Made by a program: the position numbers and the translations under genes. Under the pieces are notes generated by a model that saw nothing but the letters and a program-made list of their open reading frames with translations, searched no databases and had not been told where the DNA came from. 64,000 nt of DNA, from contig JAFGBS010000019.1 in assembly GCA_016933055.1 (NCBI GenBank), positions 62,001 through 126,000 of the forward strand, in the 5' to 3' direction. Positions 1-8,295 of this stretch are shown one piece after another. Numbering within the stretch: position 1 is the first letter of the stretch; every line of letters starts with the position of its first letter. This DNA comes from Promethearchaeota archaeon (lineage in GTDB: Archaea; Asgardarchaeota; Lokiarchaeia; Sigyniarchaeales; Promethearchaeaceae).

Positions 1-295
1 AACTCAAAAATTATATATAAATGCAATAAAATCAGCAAAAACTGTCGTAGCTAATGGACCTCCAGGTATATTCGAAAAAGAAGTATTTCAAAAAGGCACA
101 TATCGCTTAATTGATGCAATGAATGAATCAGATGCTTATTGCGTAATTGGTGGAGGAGATATGGGCGCGGCTGCAGAGATGTATGGGAAAACTGATAACA
201 TAACTATTTCTACTGGTGGTGGCGCTTTATTAGATATTTTATCTGGAAAAAAAGTTCCCCTCCTCATAGCATTACAATCTAAACCACCAAAATAA
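1..295 (+). CDS. pgk: Phosphoglycerate kinase, C-terminal fragment
   Basis: This open frame enters from the left edge and stops at TAA 293-295, so only about 97 C-terminal residues are present. The fragment carries the family pattern ANGPPGIFE, then IGGGDMGAAAEM, then STGGGALLDILSGK near the end. These form the nucleotide-binding C-terminal domain of phosphoglycerate kinase, which interconverts 1,3-bisphosphoglycerate plus ADP and 3-phosphoglycerate plus ATP in the cytoplasm. The start, the N-terminal substrate domain and the promoter lie outside the window. The enolase fragment at the right edge belongs to the same pathway, but the two are far apart and not in one operon. The identification is firm; whether the gene is intact cannot be judged. 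Confidence 0.93.
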   Translation, partial: TQKLYINAIKSAKTVVANGPPGIFEKEVFQKGTYRLIDAMNESDAYCVIGGGDMGAAAEMYGKTDNITISTGGGALLDILSGKKVPLLIALQSKPPK

Positions 296-302
296 TTTTT
301 TT

Positions 303-1343
303 TTAATATTCTTTTTCCAGATTGACTACATTCAAATAGTCAGTGCGTCCCATACAGTACCTTCTGATGTTTTCTATCACCTCATTCCATCGTTGGAGGT
401 CATCAAATGGCGATGCAGCCCGATGAGGAGACATTACAACGTTTTCTAATTCATGGAACGGATAATGATACGGATATTTCCTCCCGTTGGGATCCGGTTC
501 AGGGTTATAATCATACCATACATCCAAAGCAGCCCCTGCTAATTTTTGAAATTTCAGACTGTTATAAAGAGCTTTCTCATTTACAACTGGACCCCTGCTA
601 ATATTTACTAGTAATGCGGATTTATCTGTAGTAAACACATTCATTGCTTCTCGATCTATCAAATTTCTAGTTAATCGAGTCAAAGGCACACCAACAAACA
701 TAATATCTATCCTTTCAAGAAACATATGCAATTCTTCTGGAGTATATTTTTGGAGTGGGGTGGGATAGTGTTCTTTTTCTTCCCATGATGTTCGTAATGC
801 GGCAAAATTCAGGGTGAAACCGCTTAAAAATCGATGTATTTTTGAATTTACTTCTCCGTATCCCAATAATCCCACCGTGAGATCTCGCAATGGAATAGTT
901 TTTGCAAAATCATCACCTCTCCTCCAATCGCCCTCCATCATCCAATAATGATGCGGTATTACTTTATTCATTATTGCTAATAATAAGGCAACTCCATGCT
1001 GAGCAGTAAAATACGTATTCCCGTGTCCATTTATTAAAATAATTTCTCTTGTTGCTGATACAGCTTTAAACAGGTCTATTAAGTGATGAACTCCTACCCC
1101 AGGATTGATAAACAACTTCAGCTTTTTTGCTGATTGTAATAATTCCTTTGTGGGGCGCCATCCTACCATAATATCAGCATCTTTCATATGTTTTGAATCA
1201 GGAGTAAAATCCTCTTCCACATTTTCTGTGAATTCGAGATGTAAATCCTTTATATCACTTAGATTTTGATATAAATAGTCTCGGAGTTCTTTTCGAATAT
1301 TCCAAAGGAACAGTACTTTTTTTCCTTCCATAAAAAAATCCAT
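303..1343 (-). CDS. D-isomer-specific 2-hydroxyacid dehydrogenase family protein
   Basis: The 346-residue protein has the two-domain layout of NAD-dependent D-2-hydroxyacid dehydrogenases. The catalytic Arg lies in NISRGPVV, the acidic residue near LDVWYDYNPEPDP, and the His in SPHRAASP. The nucleotide-binding loop reads GLLGYGEVN, so the last Gly of GxGxxG is Asn. The substrate is not predictable; phosphoglycerate dehydrogenase-like, glyoxylate/hydroxypyruvate and lactate reductases share this fold, and there is no C-terminal ACT domain as in many SerA proteins. It converges on pgk with a gap of only seven bases. The family assignment is strong, the specific reaction unknown. Confidence 0.85.
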   Translation of the reverse strand: MDFFMEGKKVLFLWNIRKELRDYLYQNLSDIKDLHLEFTENVEEDFTPDSKHMKDADIMVGWRPTKELLQSAKKLKLFINPGVGVHHLIDLFKAVSATREIILINGHGNTYFTAQHGVALLLAIMNKVIPHHYWMMEGDWRRGDDFAKTIPLRDLTVGLLGYGEVNSKIHRFLSGFTLNFAALRTSWEEKEHYPTPLQKYTPEELHMFLERIDIMFVGVPLTRLTRNLIDREAMNVFTTDKSALLVNISRGPVVNEKALYNSLKFQKLAGAALDVWYDYNPEPDPNGRKYPYHYPFHELENVVMSPHRAASPFDDLQRWNEVIENIRRYCMGRTDYLNVVNLEKEY

Positions 1344-1384
1344 GAAGGAATCTTTTTTTTTCTTTCTGATTGATTAGTATTTAG

Positions 1385-2821
1385 ATGACCGTGAACCTTG
1401 ATTTCTTTACCGAACCTACATCTGTCGTGTTGTACGGAATCAGTCGAAAAGTAGGAAAAACTGGATATTTCATTGCAACCAACATGATATCCTATAATCC
1501 TCGACACTTATATGTAATTCATCCAGAAGCTCAAGAGGTACATGGAATTCCTTGTGTGAAGAAATTCAAAGATCTGCCGAGAGATATCAGAAATTCTATT
1601 GATCTGGCAATTATTAGTGTACCTGTTCCATTTGTTACTGATGCCATCCTAGAATGTATCCATTATAATGTGAAAGGTATTATTGTAGGTTCAGGAAATC
1701 TTGGGTTGACTGATATTGATGCTGCAAATAATGAAATGAGGATCATAACGGCCCTCAAGAAACAATTAAACACAAAAACCCGAATTATTGGTCCTAACGC
1801 TTTAGGAGTTTTTAATAACGAAAACAAGTTTTTTACTGCTATCATGACTATGGAAGATTACCCTCCATTTACATCAAATTCTGTTGCCATAATTGCGCAA
1901 ACAGGGTTAATGGTCTCCGGCTACTTAATAGACTTCTTGGAAAGAAAAGATATCGGGATTTCAAAGATCTTTGCAATCGGGAATAAATTTGACATAAATG
2001 AGTGCGACGTTTTGGAATATTTATTAGACGATTCTAATACCAAAGTGATTGCCATGTATTTAGAGAGTATTGTAGAGGGAACTCGTTTCTTTCACTTATG
2101 TAAAACTGCTATTAACGAGAAAGGTAAGATACTCATTCTCTTAAAACCTGGAAAATCTAACCTGGCTAAACAGGCCATTTTGAGTCATACAAAATCCATT
2201 GCAGGGAATGCAGATGTAATAAGGGCAATGTGTTCCCAACTAGGAATCATTCAAGTGGAAGATCTACAAGAATTTATACAAGCATGTAAACTCACATCAA
2301 ATATTCCTCTTCCATTAGGCAATTCCGCAGGTCTTATCTCTATTTCAGGAGCGGGTTGTGTTTTACTTGCTGATCTTGCTGAAGAATATGATTTCACAAT
2401 TCATTCCTTGTCTGAGAAGACAATACACCAATTAAAGAGTGTGTTTCCTGAATGGGTCGACATTTCTCATCCACTCGATATTTGGGCATCTATTGAACAA
2501 TTTCAAACTAAATCATATAATGTGGTTTTGGAATCTTTTCTCTCCGCAGGATATTTTGATTTTATTGTGATGTGCAACATAGGGGGCGTAAGAACGGGCA
2601 TGGATTTTGAGTACATACGTAAACTTCGAATAAAATATCCAAAAATCCCGATTATTTTGCAAATATTTGGTGGATTTCAGAAAAAAAAACAGAAATTTTC
2701 GTCAGAATTCGAATTGGTTGGATCTGAAGATTACATACCCGTTATGTATGATTTACGGAGAATTATGAAGATATTATCTAAGATGGTAAAATTAAAGAAT
2801 AAATTAAAACGAAACTGCTAA
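1385..2821 (+). CDS. Acyl-CoA synthetase (ADP-forming), alpha-subunit-like protein
   Basis: The 478-residue protein resembles the alpha part of NDP-forming acetyl/acyl-CoA synthetases. It has an N-terminal CoA-binding Rossmann domain (VVLYGISRKVGKTG... LYVIHPEAQEVHGIPC) followed by two succinyl-CoA-ligase-like flavodoxin domains. The SHTKSIAG segment supplies the histidine that is phosphorylated in this family. Such enzymes conserve energy by making ATP from acyl-CoA during peptide or sugar fermentation. No ATP-grasp beta subunit is fused to it or encoded in the window, so a partner must be elsewhere if it is catalytic. It is transcribed divergently from the dehydrogenase at 303-1343, with 41 bp between the start codons. 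Confidence 0.8.
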   Translation: MTVNLDFFTEPTSVVLYGISRKVGKTGYFIATNMISYNPRHLYVIHPEAQEVHGIPCVKKFKDLPRDIRNSIDLAIISVPVPFVTDAILECIHYNVKGIIVGSGNLGLTDIDAANNEMRIITALKKQLNTKTRIIGPNALGVFNNENKFFTAIMTMEDYPPFTSNSVAIIAQTGLMVSGYLIDFLERKDIGISKIFAIGNKFDINECDVLEYLLDDSNTKVIAMYLESIVEGTRFFHLCKTAINEKGKILILLKPGKSNLAKQAILSHTKSIAGNADVIRAMCSQLGIIQVEDLQEFIQACKLTSNIPLPLGNSAGLISISGAGCVLLADLAEEYDFTIHSLSEKTIHQLKSVFPEWVDISHPLDIWASIEQFQTKSYNVVLESFLSAGYFDFIVMCNIGGVRTGMDFEYIRKLRIKYPKIPIILQIFGGFQKKKQKFSSEFELVGSEDYIPVMYDLRRIMKILSKMVKLKNKLKRNC

Positions 2822-2881
2822 CTTAGCATTCCACCTTAATTTAAATACCAATCACACACTTATTTTCTTGGTGAATTAAAA

Positions 2882-3250
2882 ATTTCAATTTCAAGTTCAA
2901 ATTCATACTGTAATAACTGCAAGAAGGTGGTTCGTACAACACGAAAAGAGATAGATGTGGGTCTCGCAATCTTTTTGTTTTGTTGTACTGGAGGAATTGG
3001 CTTCATTATATACCTGATTATATATTTCTCGGAACCCGAAGATCGATGCGTTTTCTGTGGTCAAAAAACCATACCGTTTACAGGCCAAGAAGTGACATCA
3101 TCCACCAACGAATTATATGGGCAGCCACAACCTTCTTCTTCAAGTTCTCAAAAAACCAATCTAACTATTAATTATTGTCCCAATTGTGGCTCAAAAGCAG
3201 ATCCCGATGCCAAATTATGTGAAATCTGCGGCACTGAATTGGATCAATAA
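2882..3250 (+). CDS. Zinc-ribbon membrane protein with atypical start
   Basis: The small protein has a Cys pair (CNNC), a hydrophobic segment of about 20 residues (GLAIFLFCCTGGIGFIIYLI), a CVFCG pair, and a C-terminal zinc ribbon with NYCPNCG and CEICG. The first conventional start is GTG 2927, but this would cut off the CNNC pair at 2909-2920. The next gene encodes a paralog that keeps the equivalent pair (FCVKC). The frame stays open upstream to 2840 with no ATG, GTG or TTG; ATT codons at 2882 and 2888 are possible. A TATA-like tttaaatac lies at 2840-2848. The left boundary given here assumes ATT 2882 and is a guess. The function is unknown; it is probably a membrane-anchored zinc protein. 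Confidence 0.6.
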   Translation: MSISSSNSYCNNCKKVVRTTRKEIDVGLAIFLFCCTGGIGFIIYLIIYFSEPEDRCVFCGQKTIPFTGQEVTSSTNELYGQPQPSSSSSQKTNLTINYCPNCGSKADPDAKLCEICGTELDQ

Positions 3251-3267
3251 GAAGGGAAAAAATTATT

Positions 3268-3711
3268 ATGGTGCAGAACCAGCAAGATCGTAAATTTTGC
3301 GTGAAATGTCAAAGAAACGTATTTCCAACACGAGATAAACCAGAAATGGCATTACTAATCTTACTTTTTATCTTTGTAATACCTGGTTTAATTTATTTGA
3401 TATTTTATGGATTTAAACCGAAGAATCGTTGTCCCATTTGCTATTCGGTCGTTTCTGACAAAATTGATTATCACTACCCTCCGTTTCGCAATGGTGATCC
3501 TGATAGTTATGATCCCTCGTTAATTGGAGGAACGGTAATACGGACGGAAAGTACCATTATGAATCCCGAGGGGGATTTTTTGAAGTATATTCCCCCGGTG
3601 GAACAAATTTCTCCCCCCATTCCACGTGAGTATTGCAAATATTGTGGAATGGAATTTCAGGATCCCACAGTGGCGAAGTGTCCGAATTGTGGCACTTCAC
3701 GATCCCTTTGA
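3268..3711 (+). CDS. Zinc-ribbon membrane protein, paralog of the preceding gene
   Basis: The 147-residue product follows the same plan as its upstream neighbour. FCVKC is near residue 11, one hydrophobic segment (ALLILLFIFVIPGLIYLIFY) spans about residues 30-50, CPIC follows it, and the C-terminal ribbon has CKYCG and CPNCG. The first two Cys pairs flank the membrane segment and may form one zinc site brought together across a hairpin. The gene starts 18 bp after its neighbour and is probably co-transcribed with it. The function is not recognised. Tandem duplication of the pair is inferred from the shared order of motifs rather than from close identity. Confidence 0.7.
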   Translation: MVQNQQDRKFCVKCQRNVFPTRDKPEMALLILLFIFVIPGLIYLIFYGFKPKNRCPICYSVVSDKIDYHYPPFRNGDPDSYDPSLIGGTVIRTESTIMNPEGDFLKYIPPVEQISPPIPREYCKYCGMEFQDPTVAKCPNCGTSRSL

Positions 3712-3753
3712 ACCACAATTTTTTTTAGGCTCAAAAAATACACAACCTCAATT

Positions 3754-4218
3754 ATGCCTTTAAAGTTGAATTGGATTCGTGGTAAATACCTAGGAATCAG
3801 TTTATTATTTTTCGGTATCATGGGATTAGTTCAAGCCTTAATTATCATTCCTTTTGGACAATATGGGGTGAATGTCGGCTCTCTTTACATATTAACGTTG
3901 GTTCCTATCGTTTCTACTATATTATTAACCTATAGTGCACAAATACTCTATGAATCCTATGCACAAGCTCCTAAAAAGAGATCATATGGAGATGGAGACT
4001 GGAAAGTCAAAGTGCGAAAACTATTTCAACAGGATTTAGTTCGACCTAATGTCATTGTAATTCTAAGTTTTCTAATTGGTTTTTTCATTTTTTATGGGAT
4101 CTTTAGCGGAATGAAACCCATAACTGCATTTCTCATTGCGGAAAACGTTAGTGCGACCGGTGTATTAGTGTTATCTACTTTATTGGAAAAACGCATTGTT
4201 CCTCCAGAACGATATTAA
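3754..4218 (+). CDS. Hypothetical membrane protein, about four TM segments
   Basis: The 154-residue product has four hydrophobic stretches, at about residues 10-30, 37-60, 95-117 and 120-143. A charged cytoplasmic-type loop (KKRSYGDGDWKVKVRKLFQQ) separates the second and third. The positive charges around this loop suggest that it faces the cytoplasm. No catalytic motif or known family is recognised. It follows the zinc-ribbon pair by 42 bp on the same strand and could belong to the same membrane-associated operon. The length and clear two-plus-two hydrophobic pattern make it a credible gene, but nothing suggests what it does. Confidence 0.65.
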   Translation: MPLKLNWIRGKYLGISLLFFGIMGLVQALIIIPFGQYGVNVGSLYILTLVPIVSTILLTYSAQILYESYAQAPKKRSYGDGDWKVKVRKLFQQDLVRPNVIVILSFLIGFFIFYGIFSGMKPITAFLIAENVSATGVLVLSTLLEKRIVPPERY

Positions 4219-4314
4219 TACATCATTTCCCATAACTACATGAAATTTTCCCATTCGCGGAATTATACTTCTTGTTCAATAAAATTATAAATTAGACCAA
4301 GTGTGTCACTAAAA

Positions 4315-5073
4315 ATGATGTCAGAAAAATCGGAAGAAAATCACAAAACCGAAATCGGGGTAATTTTTGATCTTGATGGGACAATTTTAAACTCTACAAA
4401 TCTTGTAGCTCGAATCCCCAAAGAATTAGCAAAAAAATACAATGTATCAATCAGTCCATCTGTAAAAAAGGAGATCGAAGAAAAAATACTGAATACATTG
4501 AAAGGGCGGGGCGGTAAATTTATGGTTTTACGTCTCGTCTTATATGTAGCAAAAAAATATCGGGTTCCTTGGCATCTACGGATTAAGTATGTAAAAGATG
4601 CTGGAATACTCTATAAAAAAATGATCAAAACCGTACCTATTTTTCCCGGTGCTCAAGAAACCTTAGAATTTCTGGTAAAGAAAAATATACCTATAGCCAT
4701 TAATACAACATCGAGTAAGCAAGAAGTTCTGGATAGATTTAAAGATCGGGAAGAATTCCTTACCCTATTTAATGGTAATATTATTACTCGCACAGATATA
4801 AGGAAATTTAAGCCCCATCCTGAAAGTATCCACGTTATAAGTCAAAAAATCAAGGTACCTGTTCATAACCTCATCATGATTGGAGACATGGATGCAGACA
4901 TTGAGGGAGGTAAAAATGCGGGATGCATTACAGTGGGTGTATTATCCGGCTATGCAACTAAAGAAAAAATGAAGAATTATAACCCCGATTTTATTATTGA
5001 AAGTATTAAAGATTTACCAGAGATGTTCCCAAATATCTTACAAAAGATAGATTCTTCTCATATCCGATCCTAA
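4315..5073 (+). CDS. HAD-superfamily hydrolase (phosphoglycolate-phosphatase-like)
   Basis: All four HAD motifs are present: motif I FDLDGT (nucleophile Asp), motif II NTTSSK, motif III Lys in KFKPHPES, and motif IV GDMDADIEGG. A helical cap sits between motifs I and II, as in phosphoglycolate phosphatases and pyrophosphatase-like enzymes. The substrate is probably a small phosphorylated metabolite and cannot be fixed from sequence. The open frame begins at GTG 4303, but a TATA-like AATTATAAATT at 4283-4293 lies too close for that codon to be transcribed comfortably. ATG 4315 or 4318 fits a leaderless transcript better, so 4315 is given. Confidence 0.82.
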   Translation: MMSEKSEENHKTEIGVIFDLDGTILNSTNLVARIPKELAKKYNVSISPSVKKEIEEKILNTLKGRGGKFMVLRLVLYVAKKYRVPWHLRIKYVKDAGILYKKMIKTVPIFPGAQETLEFLVKKNIPIAINTTSSKQEVLDRFKDREEFLTLFNGNIITRTDIRKFKPHPESIHVISQKIKVPVHNLIMIGDMDADIEGGKNAGCITVGVLSGYATKEKMKNYNPDFIIESIKDLPEMFPNILQKIDSSHIRS

Positions 5074-5118
5074 AGTTTATGTCCTCTTATATCATATTAT
5101 TTTCTAGAATTATATCTG

Positions 5119-5697
5119 GTGGAGTTGGACACCATACCCGTTGTTACAATAAAAATAGATGAATCAATGTTTAAAACTCTTAAAGATCTTTTTCCCTATC
5201 ATGGGGATATAAGTCGAGTTATACGCAATGCTATTCGAGCGATAAATAAAGGGATTGAATTCTCCTCTGAGGGGAATATTTCTAAGTTAAATGACGATCC
5301 CGCAGTTTGTATGTCAGTCGCAAATTTCAGCACAATGTTAAATAACATCATGGATAATGACTCTTTGAAAAAAATTGCCATATTAAATGCAGATCATGTG
5401 AATGAACAATTTTACAAGAAGGGAATCCACTCGAAAAATGCCTTAATTACCGTATTTGAATTACTGGAGCTTGCAAATATCTTAAAATACAAAATTATTG
5501 AGCAAGATAATCAATCTAACGCAGTTATTATCTATATAGAAGACCATATATTCTCTCAACGTGCTACCGAACATTATTTTTACGAATACATCCGCTATTT
5601 TTGTAAGATAAACAGACTTAATTTGGAAATTAGTGAATCTGAAAATAATCTCCCCATATTTCGGGTTAGTACTAATGATGGGAGCGTGTTACTCTAA
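5119..5697 (+). CDS. RHH-type N-terminal domain regulator-like protein
   Basis: The 192-residue product begins with a segment resembling a ribbon-helix-helix DNA-binding domain: a short strand (VVTIKIDES) followed by two helices (MFKTLKDLF and ISRVIRNAIRAINKGIEF). The remaining 140 residues form an alpha/beta domain that is not recognised. Translation starts at GTG 5119. The stop TAA at 5695-5697 shares its last base with the ATG of the following receiver-PAS gene, so the two are almost certainly translated together. This suggests that the pair is a signalling module, with this protein as a DNA-binding output or partner. DNA binding is inferred from the N-terminus only. Confidence 0.6.
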   Translation: MELDTIPVVTIKIDESMFKTLKDLFPYHGDISRVIRNAIRAINKGIEFSSEGNISKLNDDPAVCMSVANFSTMLNNIMDNDSLKKIAILNADHVNEQFYKKGIHSKNALITVFELLELANILKYKIIEQDNQSNAVIIYIEDHIFSQRATEHYFYEYIRYFCKINRLNLEISESENNLPIFRVSTNDGSVLL

Positions 5698-6551
5698 TGG
5701 TATCATCTGCACAATCTCATTTAGGTAAAATACTGGTCATTGATGATGAATTGGCTATAAGAAAAACAGTCGGATCGATGTTACAAAAGCAAAATTATTT
5801 GGTAGAAACAGCAGAGGATTATAATGCTATCAAAGATAAACTATTTGTTTCCAATTATGATGCATTAATTTTGGATATTGTTCTTCCGGATGTAGACGGA
5901 ATATCAATTCTCCATGAAATCAATAAAGCAAACCTCAATTTGCCTACAATTATGTTAACCGGTGCACCTAGTTTAGAAACCGCAAAAATGTCAGTTAAAT
6001 ACGGAGCTTTCGATTATTTAATTAAACCGGTTAAAAAAGAGGTGTTATTAAATGATGTACGTAATGCAATCCAGAAGAAAAGACTTATTGATACGAAAAA
6101 AGCTTTATTAGAGGAACTACATCAAAAAAATGAGGAATTGGAACTTCTCGTTGAACAACGCACTCAAGAACTCAAATTATCCGAAATTCGTCATCGTACA
6201 GTAATTGAATCTGTTAACGATCTGATTGTTATAACGGATGCCGAGGGGCAAATTAAATTTTCCAATGACATTTTCATGGATGAAGTTTCTAAAGTATTCA
6301 ACCGCGATATTCCCTTTAAAGAGGTAAAGGACAAGTTTATTGGGTCGTTTTTTACGATTACAGCACAAATGACTTTGGATGAAGTATTTCAAAGGATAAT
6401 GGAGGGAGGAGAACTAGATGCGTTACCCATTACTCTCAACCATCCACGAACTATGCAATCTCCATTTCTATTACAGGCTCTCATACGAGGTATATTCAAT
6501 GAGGATCTTATCCTTCAAGAAATCATCTTCATCATTAGTAGAAAGCACTAA
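5697..6551 (+). CDS. Response regulator receiver - PAS protein
   Basis: Residues 10-125 form a CheY-like receiver. It has the acidic pair DDE, the phospho-acceptor Asp in ALILDIVLPD, a Thr in MLTGAP, and Lys in LIKPVKK. A coiled-coil linker follows (LEELHQKNEELELLVEQRTQEL), then a PAS-like domain from about residue 165 (IESVNDLIVITDAEGQIKFSND). There is no histidine kinase, GGDEF or DNA-binding output domain. The gene overlaps the RHH-like gene by one base. A partner kinase is not encoded in the window. A likely role is to take phosphate from a distant kinase and pass the signal through PAS-mediated contacts. Confidence 0.82.
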   Translation: MVSSAQSHLGKILVIDDELAIRKTVGSMLQKQNYLVETAEDYNAIKDKLFVSNYDALILDIVLPDVDGISILHEINKANLNLPTIMLTGAPSLETAKMSVKYGAFDYLIKPVKKEVLLNDVRNAIQKKRLIDTKKALLEELHQKNEELELLVEQRTQELKLSEIRHRTVIESVNDLIVITDAEGQIKFSNDIFMDEVSKVFNRDIPFKEVKDKFIGSFFTITAQMTLDEVFQRIMEGGELDALPITLNHPRTMQSPFLLQALIRGIFNEDLILQEIIFIISRKH

Positions 6552-6637
6552 CTGAGTAATATCTCTGTAATTTCCATTAGAAAAATTCTAAAAGCACAAC
6601 TTATTACCTAATTTTTCATCTTTTCCTTTTGAACGAA

Positions 6638-7081
6638 ATGAGTAATGAACAAGTGATATTTCTATTGGCGTATTATGATAAGAAGCTGGGTCCCCAATTA
6701 TTAGGTAAAAAATTCTTGTCCAAACCAGGGATGCCTTCTTTTTCTCGTAATGTGTTACAGAATATCACGGTGGATTCTTTATTGACTCGCTCTAATCCCC
6801 TTATATTGTACAATACGGATAAAAACAACAAACGTTACATAATTCAAGTAATGAAATTTGCAGAAAATTCAGAAATTAGTTCTTCTCTCTTTAGTTCTTC
6901 AATGGCCATTATCTTTTTTATACCTAAGTCAAGTTCGAACACTTTCCCTATTCCTATTCGGAAAGAGTTTGTACATCGAATTTATAATGAATGCCAATGT
7001 GTTGATTCAGCAGAATATTTTGTATTTAATTTTAATTTAGGACTGGAAGAATACCTAAATACGGTTAAATCACAGAGCTGA
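6638..7081 (+). CDS. Hypothetical protein, possibly longin/roadblock-like
   Basis: The product is about 147 residues. Its N-terminus (VIFLLAYYDKKLGPQLLGK) has the look of the first strand-turn of small-GTPase-associated longin or roadblock folds, in which a hydrophobic strand leads into a DxxxGP turn. The rest alternates short strands and helices and ends with a helix (LGLEEYLNTVK). No catalytic motif is seen. The open frame can start at TTG 6629, but ATG 6638 is the simpler choice. It stands alone between the receiver-PAS gene and the aminotransferase. The fold suggestion is a weak inference and needs a profile search. Confidence 0.55.
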   Translation: MSNEQVIFLLAYYDKKLGPQLLGKKFLSKPGMPSFSRNVLQNITVDSLLTRSNPLILYNTDKNNKRYIIQVMKFAENSEISSSLFSSSMAIIFFIPKSSSNTFPIPIRKEFVHRIYNECQCVDSAEYFVFNFNLGLEEYLNTVKSQS

Positions 7082-7172
7082 AAAAGTAGGAACTTTCCCC
7101 CATAATGGGGAACTAGATCCCATTCCTAAAGGCTTATTAGAAAGATAGCACAAGATTTTTTAATCTAAAGAG

Positions 7173-7201
7173 GGTAAAATGATAATATCGTCTTTTTTAC
7201 C
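7173..7201 (+). promoter_or_regulatory. Small hairpin in the aminotransferase leader
   Basis: GGTAAAA at 7173-7179 is complementary to TTTTACC at 7195-7201, with 15 bases between. It lies just upstream of the aminotransferase start and directly before an AGGTG Shine-Dalgarno-like sequence at 7206-7210. It could influence translation or be an operator half-site pair. There is no leader peptide or extra pairing that would argue for attenuation. Confidence 0.25.
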
Positions 7202-7221
7202 GCATAGGTGTGAATATTCGC

Positions 7222-8295
7222 ATGCAAATTAAAGTCATAACAGTTTCCGATAACGAGCGAAAGTCCAAACCCGAAGATGAGTCCGCACTTCGATTCGGGG
7301 AATTATTTACGGACCACATGTTTCTGATGAGCTGGAACGATAAAGAGGGTTGGCAAGATGCCCAGATTAAAAAATTTGAACCTTTACAACTTTCTCCCGC
7401 TGCAATTGTATTACATTATGCCAATGAGATATTTGAAGGGTTAAAGGCTTATAAAACTCCTGAAAATCACATAATATTATTCCGCCCCCGCAAAAATTTT
7501 GAGCGACTAAACAATAGTGCCGAACGAATGGTTCTCCCCCAAGTAGATATTGATTTTGTGTTAAAAGCATTAAAAAAACTCATCCTCATTGAGAAAGATT
7601 GGGTACCCTCTTCTCCCGGTACCTCTCTCTATATACGCCCTACAATGATTGGTGTAGATCCTTTTATTGGAGTTCGTCCTCCCTCTCAAGTTCTTTTCTT
7701 CATAATTCTTAGCCCCGTTGGTCCCTATTTTCCTGATGGGTTTAAACCTGTGAATATTCTTGTAGAAACTAAGTATGTTCGGGCTGTGGGGGAAGGGGGC
7801 ACCGGAGATGCAAAATGCGGAGGAAATTATGCGGGAAGTCTAAAAGCATCTACTTTAGCAAAAAAGAAAGGATATGCTCAAGTTTTATGGTTGGACTCCA
7901 AAAAGAAGTATGTTGAAGAGGTAGGAACAATGAATATGGTGTTTGTGTTTGAAGATGAAGTTGTCACTGCGCCATTAGATGGTAGTATTCTCCCTGGAAT
8001 TACCCGTGATTCCATTCTTACCATCTGTAGAGACTGGGGATACAATGTATCAGAACGAAAACTCACCATAACTGAAGTAGTGAAAGGTATTAAAAATGGA
8101 ACTTTAATTGAAGCTTTTGGTTGTGGTACAGCAGCGATAATCACCCCCACGGGTAGTTTGAATTATAAAAACAATGACTATGTGATAAATAACGGCGAGA
8201 TAGGGGGATTAACTCAAAAATTATATGATTACCTTACGGGGATCCAGTACGGTTTAATTCCCGATGAATACGAATGGACCGAGCGTGTCATTTAG
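7222..8295 (+). CDS. ilvE: Branched-chain amino acid aminotransferase
   Basis: The protein is a fold-type IV PLP enzyme of about 357 residues, typical for branched-chain aminotransferases. Signature parts are YANEIFEGLKAYK, FRPRKNFERLNNSAERM, the PLP-lysine region GTGDAKCGGNYAGSL, the GYAQVLWLDSKKKYVEEVGTMN segment, and SILPGITRDSIL. It moves the amino group between glutamate and the 2-oxo acids of leucine, isoleucine and valine. GTG 7210 is in frame, but AGGTG at 7206-7210 looks like a Shine-Dalgarno site serving ATG 7222. The 3' end overlaps the convergent aroK gene by eight bases. leuC and leuD lie about 12 kb away in the same window. Confidence 0.93.
   Translation: MQIKVITVSDNERKSKPEDESALRFGELFTDHMFLMSWNDKEGWQDAQIKKFEPLQLSPAAIVLHYANEIFEGLKAYKTPENHIILFRPRKNFERLNNSAERMVLPQVDIDFVLKALKKLILIEKDWVPSSPGTSLYIRPTMIGVDPFIGVRPPSQVLFFIILSPVGPYFPDGFKPVNILVETKYVRAVGEGGTGDAKCGGNYAGSLKASTLAKKKGYAQVLWLDSKKKYVEEVGTMNMVFVFEDEVVTAPLDGSILPGITRDSILTICRDWGYNVSERKLTITEVVKGIKNGTLIEAFGCGTAAIITPTGSLNYKNNDYVINNGEIGGLTQKLYDYLTGIQYGLIPDEYEWTERVI

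Noticed and set aside
407..601. 64-codon plus-strand frame opposite the 2-hydroxyacid dehydrogenase
   Set aside because: It is antisense to conserved catalytic regions of a clear gene and has no features of its own.
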